A stretch of DNA of 64,000 bases from Jeotgalibaca arthritidis (lineage in GTDB: Bacteria > Bacillota > Bacilli > Lactobacillales > Aerococcaceae): the NCBI RefSeq assembly GCF_011100465.1, contig NZ_CP049740.1:1914001-1978000 (forward strand), written 5' to 3'. Numbering within the stretch: the stretch's first letter is position 1; the number at the start of each line of letters is the position of its first letter. Below, in pieces: positions 1-10,296 of this stretch. The notes beneath the pieces were generated by a model, which was given only the letters and a program-made list of their open reading frames with translations, did no database searches and was not told the DNA's origin. Position numbers and translations under genes: made by a program.

Positions 1-2
1 TT

Positions 3-872
3 GGTCCTATCCAAGATGTCCCGGCGGGAGATATTGGTGTTTCAGGTCGTGAAATTGGCTATATGTATGGTCAGTATAAACGCTTAAACGGGGCACATTC
101 AGGCGTATTAACCGGAAAACCTGTTAGTATGAATGGTAGTTTAGCTAGAACAGAAGCAACCGGTTATGGTTTAGTTTATTATACAGAAGAAATGCTTCAA
201 TCAAACGGTAAATCATTTAAAGATCAAAAAGTGGTTGTTTCTGGAAGTGGTAACGTTGCAACTTACGCTATTGAGAAAGTTCATGAGTTTGGTGGAACTG
301 TTATTGCTTGTTCTGATTCAAATGGCTATATCTATGATGAATCAGGCATTGATTTGGCACTACTTAAGCAAATAAAAGAAGTAGAGCGCAAACGTTTAAC
401 TGAATACGCTGATCGAAAAGACAGTGCTGACTATGTAGAAGGTAGTGTTTGGGATATTGATGTTCCGTTTGCTATTGCTCTTCCGTGTGCAACACAAAAT
501 GAAATTAGTGGCAATCAAGCAGCGCAGATGGTTAAAAATGGTGTGTATTGCGTTAGTGAAGGGGCAAATATGCCAAGTGACTTGGATGCTATTCATGTTT
601 ATTTGGAAAATGGCGTTTACTATGGACCTGCTAAGGCAGCTAATGCTGGTGGGGTTGCAACGAGTGCGTTAGAAATGGCGCAAAATGCACAGCACGGCCA
701 TTGGACGTTTGAACGTGTTGATGAAGAATTGAAAGCAATAATGAAAAATATCTTTAAAACCGTTGAAGAAACAGCTAAAGAATATGATTTAGAGGGTAAT
801 TATTTAGCTGGCGTTAATATTGCATCATTTTTAAATGTAGCAAATGCAATGGTATTCCAAGGTGTCGTTTAA
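3..872 (+). CDS. gdhA: NADP-type glutamate dehydrogenase, 3' part
   Basis: This is the C-terminal part of a hexameric class I glutamate dehydrogenase, which interconverts 2-oxoglutarate plus ammonium and glutamate in the cytosol. The reading frame is open from the first bases of the window, so the true start lies upstream. The visible part begins with the family motif DVPAGDIGVSGREIGYM, continues through the KP-x-NGS-xxR segment, and has the Rossmann nucleotide-binding motif SGSGNVA. The C-terminus ends in the usual helical region with no sign of disruption. A strong terminator follows directly, so this gene is transcribed apart from pdhA. The product call is secure. The NADP preference is inferred from the family only. 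Confidence 0.95.
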   Translation, partial: GPIQDVPAGDIGVSGREIGYMYGQYKRLNGAHSGVLTGKPVSMNGSLARTEATGYGLVYYTEEMLQSNGKSFKDQKVVVSGSGNVATYAIEKVHEFGGTVIACSDSNGYIYDESGIDLALLKQIKEVERKRLTEYADRKDSADYVEGSVWDIDVPFAIALPCATQNEISGNQAAQMVKNGVYCVSEGANMPSDLDAIHVYLENGVYYGPAKAANAGGVATSALEMAQNAQHGHWTFERVDEELKAIMKNIFKTVEETAKEYDLEGNYLAGVNIASFLNVANAMVFQGVV

Positions 873-877
873 TAAGT

Positions 878-930
878 AAGAGGTAAAAGAGGCTGTTTGT
901 CAGAAAATAGCCTCTTTTACCTCTTTTATT
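878..930 (+). terminator. Rho-independent terminator of gdhA
   Basis: A perfect 17-bp stem (878-894 with 909-925) with a 14-base loop is followed by a T-rich tail. It starts six bases after the gdhA stop codon. Confidence 0.9.
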
Positions 931-2530
<1,600 letters not shown>

Positions 2531-2532
2531 TC

Positions 2533-3510
2533 ATGGCACAATTAACAATGATTCAAGCTATCACAGATGCGTTAGCTCATGAACTTGAGAATGATCCAAA
2601 TGTCCTGATTTTTGGAGAGGACGTAGGTAAAAACGGAGGTGTATTCCGTGCGACTCAAGGACTTCAAGAACAATTTGGAGAAGATCGCGTATTCGATACA
2701 CCACTTGCAGAATCTGGTATCGGTGGTTTAGCTTTCGGTTTAGCATTAGAAGGCTACCGTCCAATTCCTGAGATTCAATTCTTTGGTTTTGTCTTTGAAG
2801 TTATGGATTCAATCGTAGCTCAAATGGCACGTACACGTTTCCGTATGAGTGGATCTCGTAACATGCCTGTAGTTATCCGTTCTCCATTCGGTGGTGGGGT
2901 TCACACACCAGAATTGCACTCTGATAACCTAGAAGGATTGATTGCTCAATCACCTGGTATCAAAGTTGTTATTCCATCAAACCCATACGATGCAAAAGGA
3001 CTTTTAATTTCAGCTATTCGTGATAACGATCCAGTTATTTTCTTAGAGCACATGAAACTATACCGTTCATTCCGTGAAGAAGTTCCTGAAGAAGGATACA
3101 CTGTTCCACTAGGAAAAGCTGCTATTACTCGTGAGGGTACTGATGTTTCAGTTATTACTTACGGTGCAATGGTTCGTGAAGCAGTTAAAGCTGCAGAAAA
3201 CCTAGAAAAAGAAGGCATCTCTGTAGAAGTTGTTGACTTACGTACTGTTTCTCCATTAGATATTGAAACAATCACAGCTACAGTTGAAAAAACTGGTCGT
3301 GTTGTTGTTGTTCAAGAAGCACAACGTCAAGCTGGTGTTGGTGCAATGGTTATGTCAGAAATTTCTGAACGTTCAGTTCTTTCATTAGAAGCACCAATCG
3401 GTCGTGTTGCAGCTCCTGATACGATTTACCCATTCGGACAAGCTGAAAATGCATGGTTGCCAAACGCAGCAGATATCGAAGCAAAAGTTAGAGAAACTTA
3501 TAACTTCTAA
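2533..3510 (+). CDS. pdhB: Pyruvate dehydrogenase E1 component, beta subunit
   Basis: The beta subunit forms the second half of the E1 active site, and its GEDVG glutamate (about residue 29) activates the thiamine cofactor. The 325 residues cover a pyrimidine-binding domain followed by a C-terminal transketolase domain, the usual length. It begins two bases after pdhA, so the subunits are almost certainly translationally coupled. A 118-base gap with a stable hairpin separates it from pdhC. The gap is unusual within an otherwise tight operon and may set the E1 to E2/E3 ratio. Confidence 0.95.
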   Translation: MAQLTMIQAITDALAHELENDPNVLIFGEDVGKNGGVFRATQGLQEQFGEDRVFDTPLAESGIGGLAFGLALEGYRPIPEIQFFGFVFEVMDSIVAQMARTRFRMSGSRNMPVVIRSPFGGGVHTPELHSDNLEGLIAQSPGIKVVIPSNPYDAKGLLISAIRDNDPVIFLEHMKLYRSFREEVPEEGYTVPLGKAAITREGTDVSVITYGAMVREAVKAAENLEKEGISVEVVDLRTVSPLDIETITATVEKTGRVVVVQEAQRQAGVGAMVMSEISERSVLSLEAPIGRVAAPDTIYPFGQAENAWLPNAADIEAKVRETYNF

Positions 3511-3529
3511 TTAATGGATGACAAGATAA

Positions 3530-3572
3530 AAGAGCAAATACGGTTCTGACCACTAGAACTGTATTTTCTCTT
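3530..3572 (+). promoter_or_regulatory. Hairpin between pdhB and pdhC (attenuator or processing site)
   Basis: The arms 3530-3547 and 3555-3572 pair over 18 positions, with one mismatch and one G-U pair, around a 7-base loop. The tail has only a weak T-run, so partial termination or RNase processing is more likely than full termination. Confidence 0.55.
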
Positions 3573-3628
3573 ATTCTGTTAAACATGGATAAAACAAATC
3601 GATCTTTATACGAAGGGATGTTAATATA

Positions 3629-5248
3629 ATGGCTTTTAAATTCAAATTGCCAGCTCTAGGCGAAGGAATTATGGAAGGTGAAATCGCTTCTTGGCCAGTT
3701 AAAGAAGGCGACACAATCAATGAGGATGATACATTAGTAGAAATCCAAAATGACAAATCTGTTGAAGAGATCCCATCTCCAGTAACAGGTAAAATTGTTA
3801 AAATTATTGTTCCAGAAGGTCAAGTAGCTGTTATCGGTGATGTATTGGTAGAAATCGATGCACCTGGTTACGAAGATAGTGAAGAGTCTGCACCTGCTAC
3901 TGAAGCTCCAGCGGCTCCAGTACAAGAAGCAGCAGCTCCAGCAGCATCAGCTGGCGTTTTCCAATTCAAATTACCAGCACTAGGCGAAGGAATTATGGAA
4001 GGCGAAATCGCTTCTTGGCCAGTTAAAGAAGGCGATACAATCAATGAAGATGATACGCTAGTAGAAATCCAAAACGACAAATCTGTTGAAGAGATTCCAT
4101 CTCCAGTAACAGGTAAAATCGTAAGAATCGTTGTTCCAGAAGGTCAAGTAGCTGTTATCGGTGATGTATTAGTAGAAATTGATGCACCTGGTCATAACGA
4201 CGCTCCAGCTTCTGCTCCAGCAGCGCAAGCAGCACCAGCACAAGAAGCAGCAGCTCCAGCAGCACAAGCTGTTCCTGTAGCAGCAGACCCTAACCGTCGT
4301 GTACTAGCGATGCCTTCAGTACGTCAATATGCACGTGAAAAGGGTGTTGATATTACACAAGTTACGGCAACTGGTAAAGGTGGCCGTGTCATTAAAGCTG
4401 ATATTGATAACTTCAATGGCGTTGCAGCAGCACCAGCGGCTCCAGCACAAGAAGCAGCAACTCCAGTAGCTACTGAAACAACTCAAGCAGCTCCAGCTGA
4501 AAAAGCAGTAGCAGCTCCTCAAGCTTACACTTCAAATGTTCAAGAGCTTGAAAGACGTGAAAAATTAACACCAATGAGAAAAGCAATTTCAAAAGCAATG
4601 GTGAACAGCAAGCATACTGCTCCTCACGTAACATTGCATGATGATGTTGAAGTTTCTAAACTATGGGATCACCGTAAGAAATTCAAAGATGTTGCTGCTA
4701 ACCGCGGAACTAAATTGACATTCTTACCTTACGTTGTTAAAGCATTGACTGCTACAGTTCGTGACTTCCCAGTATTGAACGCATCAATTGATGACGCAAC
4801 TCAAGAAATTGTATACAAAAACTACTTCAATATCGGTATTGCAACTGATACAGATTTAGGTTTATTTGTACCAAACGTTAAAGATACAAATTCAAAAGGT
4901 ATGTTTGATATCGCTGACGAAATTAACGCATTAGCTGCTAAAGCTCATGACGGTAAATTAACTGCAGCTGAAATGAAGAATGGTTCGATTACAATCTCTA
5001 ACATCGGTTCTGTTGGTGGTGGCTGGTTTACACCAGTTATTAACTTCCCAGAAGTTGCGATCTTAGGTGTTGGTACAATCGCTCAACAACCAATCGTTAA
5101 TGCTGAAGGTGAACTTGCTGTTGGCCGTGTAATGAAACTTTCATTAAGCTTCGACCACCGTATCGTTGATGGAGCAACTGCTCAAAAAGCTATGAACAAT
5201 ATTAAACGTTTATTAGCTGATCCAGAATTATTATTAATGGAAGGATGA
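3629..5248 (+). CDS. pdhC: Dihydrolipoamide acetyltransferase (PDH E2) with two lipoyl domains
   Basis: E2 is the core of the pyruvate dehydrogenase complex and transfers the acetyl group to CoA. Domain order is lipoyl 1 (about 1-80, lipoyl-lysine K43 in QNDKS), an Ala/Pro linker, lipoyl 2 (about 110-188, K151), a linker, the E1/E3-binding domain (about 224-262), a third Ala/Pro linker, and the catalytic domain (about 305-539). The active-site motif is FDHRIVDG, with H510 and D514. The two lipoyl domains differ at only four of about 79 residues. Two lipoyl domains are known in some Lactobacillales such as Enterococcus. The protein is complete at 539 residues. pdhD starts eight bases after the stop. 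Confidence 0.96.
   Translation: MAFKFKLPALGEGIMEGEIASWPVKEGDTINEDDTLVEIQNDKSVEEIPSPVTGKIVKIIVPEGQVAVIGDVLVEIDAPGYEDSEESAPATEAPAAPVQEAAAPAASAGVFQFKLPALGEGIMEGEIASWPVKEGDTINEDDTLVEIQNDKSVEEIPSPVTGKIVRIVVPEGQVAVIGDVLVEIDAPGHNDAPASAPAAQAAPAQEAAAPAAQAVPVAADPNRRVLAMPSVRQYAREKGVDITQVTATGKGGRVIKADIDNFNGVAAAPAAPAQEAATPVATETTQAAPAEKAVAAPQAYTSNVQELERREKLTPMRKAISKAMVNSKHTAPHVTLHDDVEVSKLWDHRKKFKDVAANRGTKLTFLPYVVKALTATVRDFPVLNASIDDATQEIVYKNYFNIGIATDTDLGLFVPNVKDTNSKGMFDIADEINALAAKAHDGKLTAAEMKNGSITISNIGSVGGGWFTPVINFPEVAILGVGTIAQQPIVNAEGELAVGRVMKLSLSFDHRIVDGATAQKAMNNIKRLLADPELLLMEG
3632..4194 (+). repeat. Tandem lipoyl-domain duplication inside pdhC
   Basis: Bases about 3632-3870 and 3956-4194 encode nearly identical lipoyl domains, offset by exactly 324 bases (108 codons). 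DNA identity is high even at third codon positions, which suggests recent duplication or continuing gene conversion. Confidence 0.85.
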
Positions 5249-5255
5249 TAGAAGA

Positions 5256-6662
5256 ATGGTAGTAGGCGATTTCGCAGTAGAATTAGATACAGTTGTAATT
5301 GGTTCAGGACCTGGTGGCTATGTAGCTGCTATCCGCGCTGCTCAACTAGGACAAAAAGTTGCAGTAATCGAGAAAGAATACATCGGAGGCGTTTGTTTAA
5401 ACGTTGGCTGTATTCCTTCTAAAGCATTGATCTCTGCAGGACACCGTTACCAAGAAGCACTTAACTCAGAAATTTTCGGAGTAACAGCTGAAGGTGTTAA
5501 ATTAGACTTTACAAAAACACAAGAATGGAAAGATAACAAAGTTGTTAATACTTTGACAAGTGGTATTTCATACTTATTGAAGAAAAACAAAGTTGAAATC
5601 ATTATGGGGACTGCTTTCTTTAATGATGCAAACACATTACGTGTATTCACTGAAGACGCTGCACAAACCTATACATTCAAAAATGCTATCGTTGCAACAG
5701 GTAGCCGTCCAATTGAAATCAAAGGATTTAAATTTGGAAAACGCGTTATCGATTCAACTGGTGCCTTGAACTTGAAAGAAGTTCCTAAGAAACTTGTTGT
5801 TATTGGTGGTGGGGTTGTTGGTTCTGAGTTAGGAACAGCTTACGCTAACCTAGGTGCAGAAGTAACGATTCTTGAAGGTTCGCCACAGTTATTACCATCG
5901 TTCGAAAAAGACATGGTTAAACTTGTTGAAAAGTCATTCAAAGAAAAAGGCATTAACTTCGTAACAAACGCTATGGCTAAAGAAGCGATCGACAACGGAG
6001 ACAGTGTAACAATTAAATATGAATCTAACGGTAAGGAAGAATCGATCGAAGCGGACTATGTAATGGTATCTGTAGGTCGTCGTCCAAATACTGATGATTT
6101 AGGACTTGAAGTTGTTGGCGTTGAAATGACAGATCGTGGCTTAGTTAAAGTTGATAACCAAGGTCGTACAAACGTTTCAAACATTTTCGCAATTGGTGAT
6201 ATCACACCAGGCGCTGCACTTGCTCATAAAGCAAGTTACGAAGCTAAAATTGCTGCTGAAGCAATTTCTGGACATCCATCTGCAATTGACTACGTAGCAA
6301 TGCCTGCTGTAGCATTTACAGATCCTGAACTAGCGTCAGTTGGTTTAACAGAAAAAGAAGCTAAAGCACAAGGCTTGAACGTTAAAGCATCTAAATTCCC
6401 ATTATCTGGAAATGGACGTGCTCTTTCTCTTAACGCTACTGAAGGTTTCGTACGTTTAGTAACAACTAAAGAAGATAACGTTATTGTTGGTGCACAAGTT
6501 GCCGGTGTAAGTGCAAGTGATGTGATTGCTGAACTTGGTTTAGCGGTTGAATCTGGCATGAACGCTGATGATATTGCATTAACAATCCACTCTCATCCAT
6601 CATTGGCAGAGACAGTTATGGATGCTGCTGAATTAGCATTGGGACTACCAATCCATATCTAA
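5256..6662 (+). CDS. pdhD: Dihydrolipoamide dehydrogenase (PDH E3)
   Basis: This flavoprotein reoxidises the dihydrolipoyl groups of E2 with NAD+. The 468 residues show the FAD motif GSGPGG (16-21), the redox-active disulfide CLNVGC (C47 and C52), a second GGGVVGSE nucleotide motif, and the C-terminal active-site His/Glu pair in HSHPSLAE (H447, E452). The start is ATG, preceded by a modest AAGGA site. It is the last pdh gene and is closed by a strong terminator. Confidence 0.96.
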   Translation: MVVGDFAVELDTVVIGSGPGGYVAAIRAAQLGQKVAVIEKEYIGGVCLNVGCIPSKALISAGHRYQEALNSEIFGVTAEGVKLDFTKTQEWKDNKVVNTLTSGISYLLKKNKVEIIMGTAFFNDANTLRVFTEDAAQTYTFKNAIVATGSRPIEIKGFKFGKRVIDSTGALNLKEVPKKLVVIGGGVVGSELGTAYANLGAEVTILEGSPQLLPSFEKDMVKLVEKSFKEKGINFVTNAMAKEAIDNGDSVTIKYESNGKEESIEADYVMVSVGRRPNTDDLGLEVVGVEMTDRGLVKVDNQGRTNVSNIFAIGDITPGAALAHKASYEAKIAAEAISGHPSAIDYVAMPAVAFTDPELASVGLTEKEAKAQGLNVKASKFPLSGNGRALSLNATEGFVRLVTTKEDNVIVGAQVAGVSASDVIAELGLAVESGMNADDIALTIHSHPSLAETVMDAAELALGLPIHI

Positions 6663-6675
6663 TCCGTAAAATTAA

Positions 6676-6714
6676 AAAAAAGAGACCTTGAACTTGTTTT
6701 CAAGGTCTCTTTTT
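6676..6714 (+). terminator. Terminator of the pdh operon
   Basis: The stem AGAGACCTTGA/TCAAGGTCTCT is flanked by an A-run and followed by TTTTT. It ends transcription after pdhD. Confidence 0.92.
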
Positions 6715-6752
6715 CATATGATAGTGGTATAAAGAACTAAGGAGAATGTTTA

Positions 6753-7031
6753 GTGGCAGATTATCAGTACCCAATCGATTTGGATTGGACATACGAGGAA
6801 ATGGATCAAGTTATTAAGCTTTGGAATGCAGTAGAAGAAGCTTATGAAAATAGAATTGAGCGTGAGGTATTTTTAAACCGCTACCGTGCCTTTAAGGAGG
6901 TTATCCCTTCGAAGGGCGAGGAGAAACGCTACGCTAATCAGTTTGAAAAAGATAGTGGTTATTCCTTATATCAAGTAGTGAAAAAGGCTCAAGACAAGAC
7001 GTTAAAAACGATTAAAATGAGTGGAAAGTAG
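6753..7031 (+). CDS. UPF0223 family protein (YktA-like)
   Basis: This is a 92-residue cytosolic protein of the UPF0223 family, whose function is not established. The sequence is highly charged and starts YQYPIDLDWT, typical of the family. The start is GTG, eight bases after AAGGAG (6739-6744). An extended -10 (TGG-TATAAA at 6725-6733) lies very close upstream and could give a very short leader. It stands eight bases before the inositol-phosphatase gene. The same pairing (yktA near yktC) occurs in Bacillus subtilis. The family is secure, but no molecular role can be given. Confidence 0.85.
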   Translation: MADYQYPIDLDWTYEEMDQVIKLWNAVEEAYENRIEREVFLNRYRAFKEVIPSKGEEKRYANQFEKDSGYSLYQVVKKAQDKTLKTIKMSGK

Positions 7032-7039
7032 GAGATATC

Positions 7040-7819
7040 ATGACATATGGAGCGATTGCTGAGCTAGCTAAACAATGGGTAGAAGAGGCAGGTGACTTGT
7101 TGAGAGAATCATTGTCTAATCAATCACTTAAAATAGAGGAAAAAACGAATGCCAGTGACTTAGTAACAGAAATGGATCGTTCGATTGAAGCTTTTTTTGT
7201 TGAGAAAATTAGAGAACACTTTCCTCACCATAAAATTTTTGGCGAAGAGGGAACTTATGATGACATCACAGACATGAGTGGCTTTATTTGGATTATTGAT
7301 CCCATTGATGGCACATTAAACTATGTAAAGCAAAAGAGTAATTTCTGTTCGATGATTGCCTTGTTTGAAGATGGTGAGGGCGTTGTTTCATTTATTAATG
7401 ATGTCATTAACAACGACATTTATATGGGTGTGAAAGGTCATGGTGTTTTTCGTAACGACGATCAACTTAAGCCTATCCCTGATCATTCAATAAATGAAGG
7501 GTTAATTGCAATCTCTACTAAGATGGTGACTAAAGAAACAGCAATCACTCAGGAATTAGTCAATGATACATTGGGAGTTCGCCTCATTGGGTCTGCTGGT
7601 TTGGAAATGATACAAGTGTTAACGAACCGAGTATCTGCCTACGTTACTAATGAATTAAATGCTTGGGACATTGCTCAAGGCTATATGATGGCAACCGAAT
7701 TAGGTTTATCGTTTACAACAAGAGAAGGAAAAGCTGTTAACTTATTGACTAAGAATCCAATTGTTGTGGCTAATCCGAAAGCACACCAAGAAATTATCTC
7801 TAAATTTATGAAAGAATAA
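7040..7819 (+). CDS. suhB: Inositol monophosphatase family protein
   Basis: This is a Mg2+-dependent sugar-phosphate phosphatase of the inositol monophosphatase family (YktC/SuhB group). The metal-binding motifs are complete: GEE at 68-70, DPIDGT at 87-92, and a C-terminal AWD at 208-210. Length (259) is normal. The substrate cannot be read from the sequence. Members act on inositol phosphate, fructose-1,6-bisphosphate, NADP or PAP. It is probably co-transcribed with the preceding UPF0223 gene. Confidence 0.88.
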   Translation: MTYGAIAELAKQWVEEAGDLLRESLSNQSLKIEEKTNASDLVTEMDRSIEAFFVEKIREHFPHHKIFGEEGTYDDITDMSGFIWIIDPIDGTLNYVKQKSNFCSMIALFEDGEGVVSFINDVINNDIYMGVKGHGVFRNDDQLKPIPDHSINEGLIAISTKMVTKETAITQELVNDTLGVRLIGSAGLEMIQVLTNRVSAYVTNELNAWDIAQGYMMATELGLSFTTREGKAVNLLTKNPIVVANPKAHQEIISKFMKE

Positions 7820-7848
7820 TTAATTTCACTTGATATTGATCTTTTTTC

Positions 7849-7877
7849 TTTCCAAATGAAAAGAGCCGTGATACAAT
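7849..7877 (+). promoter_or_regulatory. Promoter of typA
   Basis: TTTCCA (7849-7854) and TACAAT (7872-7877) are 17 bases apart. The leader to the typA start is about 125 bases and contains a terminator-like hairpin. Confidence 0.6.
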
Positions 7878-7932
7878 AGAGCAGTTGAAATGGACCGTCA
7901 ATAAAAAGATAAATTGATGAAAAGTATTTTCA

Positions 7933-7984
7933 AGAGACCGTTGGACCGACCCTTAAACTAGATTCAGTTTGGGTCTTTCTTTTT
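7933..7984 (+). promoter_or_regulatory. Candidate transcription attenuator in the typA leader
   Basis: A 10-bp stem with a TT bulge (7948-7959 with 7966-7975) is followed by TTTCTTTTT. It has the form of an intrinsic terminator and lies between the typA promoter and start codon. AGACC at 7935-7939 can pair with the 3' arm GGTCT at 7972-7976 and would then act as an antiterminator. No known riboswitch or T-box motif is visible. Confidence 0.5.
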
Positions 7985-8010
7985 GGGATGTAAATGTTTG
8001 GAGGAAAAAC

Positions 8011-9858
8011 ATGAAATTAAGAAATGATATCAGAAACGTTGCAATTATTGCCCACGTTGACCATGGTAAAACGACTATGGTAGATGAACTGTTAAAACAA
8101 TCAGAAACATTGAATGAACGTACACAATTAGATGACCGCGTAATGGATTCAAATGATATTGAAAAAGAACGTGGTATTACAATTTTAGCTAAGAATACTG
8201 CTGTTTCATACAAAGGAACGCGCGTTAACATCTTGGATACACCAGGACACGCGGACTTTGGTGGAGAAGTAGAACGTATCATGAAAATGGTTGATGGTGT
8301 TGTTTTAATTGTTGATGCTTATGAAGGTACAATGCCACAAACACGTTTTGTATTGAAAAAAGCACTTGAACAAAAGTTAACACCAATCGTAGTAGTAAAC
8401 AAAATTGACAAACCAACAGCTCGTCCAGCTGAAGTGGTTGATGAAGTATTAGAATTGTTTATTGAATTGGGTGCGGATGATGACCAATTGGAGTTCCCAG
8501 TTGTTTATGCATCTGGTATTAACGGAACATCAAGCTTGACAGATGATCCAGCTGATCAAGAAGATACAATGGACTTCTTGTTTGATACTATTTTGGAACA
8601 TATTCCAGCTCCAGTTGATAATTCTGAAGAGCCACTTCAATTCCAAGTAGCTTTACTAGATTACAACGACTTTGTTGGTCGTATTGGTATCGGTCGTGTT
8701 TTCAGAGGAACAATTAAAGTTGGCGATCAAGTATCACTTCTAAAACTTGATGGCACAACTAAGAACTTCCGTGTTACAAAATTATTTGGTTTCTTCGGTT
8801 TAGACCGTGTAGAGATTGATCAAGCTGTAGCAGGAGATTTAATTGCTGTTTCTGGTATGGAAGACATTTTCGTTGGTGAAACAATCACACCGGTTGATCA
8901 TCAAGAAGCATTACCAGTGTTACATATTGATGAGCCAACACTACAAATGACATTCTTAACAAATAACTCACCATTTGCAGGTCGTGAAGGTAAACACGTT
9001 ACGTCTCGTAAATTAGAAGAGCGTTTGATGAAAGAATTGCACACAGACGTGTCACTTAAAGTTGAAAATACAGGTTCACCTGATGCTTGGATTGTATCTG
9101 GGCGTGGAGAGCTACACTTGTCAATTTTAATTGAAAATATGCGTCGTGAAGGTTACGAACTACAAGTTTCGCGTCCAGAAGTAATTATCAAGAATTTTGA
9201 TGGCGAACGTTGTGAACCATTTGAACGTGTACAAATTGATACACCGGAAGAATATATGGGATCTGTTATTGAATCATTGAGCCAACGTAAAGGTGAAATG
9301 CAGGATATGCAAAATACAGGAAATGGTCAAATTCGTTTGATTTTCCTTGTACCATCTCGTGGATTAATTGGTTATTCAACTGAATTCCTTTCATTGACAC
9401 GTGGTTATGGTATTATGTCTCATACGTTTGAAGCATACCTACCAGAATTAAATGGAAAAATTGGTGGCCGTCGTAATGGTGCACTTGTGTCAACAGAAAC
9501 TGGTAAATCAACAACTTACGGTATCATGGGTGTTGAAGACCGTGGAACGATCTTTATCGAGCCTGGTGTTGATATTTATGAAGGTATGGTTGTCGGAGAA
9601 AACTCCCGTGAAAATGACATTGCCGTTAATATTACGAAAGCAAAACAACAAACTAACGTTCGTTCTGCTAATAAAGACCAAACGAATGTTATCAAACGTC
9701 CACGTCAATTAACACTAGAAGAAACGATTGAATTCATGGATGAAGATGAATATTGTGAAATTACGCCAGTAAGCATCCGTCTACGTAAACAAATTCTAGA
9801 TAAAAATGAACGTGAAAAATCTGCTAAACGTAAGAAAAAAGCACTTGAACAAGACTAA
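8011..9858 (+). CDS. typA: Ribosome-associated translational GTPase TypA/BipA
   Basis: TypA/BipA is an EF-G-like GTPase that binds ribosomes and supports ribosome assembly and growth under stress and cold. The 615-residue protein has the G1 motif AHVDHGKT (14-21), DTPGH and NKID motifs, then domain 2 and EF-G-like domains III and V, and the TypA-specific C-terminal domain. I choose the ATG at 8011 because it follows GGAGGA at the right distance. An in-frame TTG 42 bases upstream would lie inside the leader hairpin and has no ribosome-binding site. It is monocistronic, between its own promoter and terminator. Confidence 0.96.
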   Translation: MKLRNDIRNVAIIAHVDHGKTTMVDELLKQSETLNERTQLDDRVMDSNDIEKERGITILAKNTAVSYKGTRVNILDTPGHADFGGEVERIMKMVDGVVLIVDAYEGTMPQTRFVLKKALEQKLTPIVVVNKIDKPTARPAEVVDEVLELFIELGADDDQLEFPVVYASGINGTSSLTDDPADQEDTMDFLFDTILEHIPAPVDNSEEPLQFQVALLDYNDFVGRIGIGRVFRGTIKVGDQVSLLKLDGTTKNFRVTKLFGFFGLDRVEIDQAVAGDLIAVSGMEDIFVGETITPVDHQEALPVLHIDEPTLQMTFLTNNSPFAGREGKHVTSRKLEERLMKELHTDVSLKVENTGSPDAWIVSGRGELHLSILIENMRREGYELQVSRPEVIIKNFDGERCEPFERVQIDTPEEYMGSVIESLSQRKGEMQDMQNTGNGQIRLIFLVPSRGLIGYSTEFLSLTRGYGIMSHTFEAYLPELNGKIGGRRNGALVSTETGKSTTYGIMGVEDRGTIFIEPGVDIYEGMVVGENSRENDIAVNITKAKQQTNVRSANKDQTNVIKRPRQLTLEETIEFMDEDEYCEITPVSIRLRKQILDKNEREKSAKRKKKALEQD

Positions 9859-9865
9859 TTTATTT

Positions 9866-9902
9866 AAAAAGTGTGTCTTCCTTGTTGGAAGGTACACTTT
9901 TT
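9866..9902 (+). terminator. Terminator of typA
   Basis: AAAAAGTGT pairs with ACACTTTTT, and the stem extends inward through TCTTCC/GGAAGG around a short loop. Confidence 0.9.
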
Positions 9903-9944
9903 GTTTATTTTCTAAGGAAGAGCGCTTAATGTCTGCTCGTTCTG

Positions 9945-9953
9945 TGTTATAAT
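9945..9953 (+). promoter_or_regulatory. Extended -10 promoter of ylaN-ftsW
   Basis: TGT-TATAAT is a perfect -10 with the TGn extension. No good -35 is present. The start codon of ylaN is about 39 bases downstream. Confidence 0.6.
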
Positions 9954-9991
9954 AAACGAAACTTTTTAAATTCGAATCAAGGAGGATTCAT

Positions 9992-10294
9992 ATGACTATA
10001 CAAAATAAAGACCAAGCTCGCCAAATTTTGAAGCAAGATGCTGAAAAAATTTATTCCTTGATCAATAGTCAAAAAGAACACCTATGCTTTGCAGCCTGTC
10101 CTGCTTTTGAAGAAGTGGTCGACACGCAATTATTTGGCTTATCGAAACAAATTGATTTTGCAGTTCAATTGGGCATTTTGGGACAAGAAGAAGGGCACTT
10201 AATTTTATCGGACCTTGAAACATCATTAAATCATATGTACTCCGATTATTTCACTCAAAAGACAACGAAGCCTCTTAGAGAAGGGGGCAATTAA
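9992..10294 (+). CDS. ylaN: YlaN family protein (UPF0358), iron-dependent Fur partner
   Basis: This is a 100-residue member of the YlaN/UPF0358 family. The conserved cores CPAFEEVVDTQLFGLSKQID and FAVQLG match the family well. YlaN is needed by Bacillus and Staphylococcus under iron limitation. It has been reported to bind Fe(II) and relieve Fur repression. That role is knowledge from the family and is not visible here. It follows a clear AAGGAGG site and is followed after two bases by ftsW, the same neighbour as in B. subtilis. Confidence 0.88.
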   Translation: MTIQNKDQARQILKQDAEKIYSLINSQKEHLCFAACPAFEEVVDTQLFGLSKQIDFAVQLGILGQEEGHLILSDLETSLNHMYSDYFTQKTTKPLREGGN

Positions 10295-10296
10295 AG

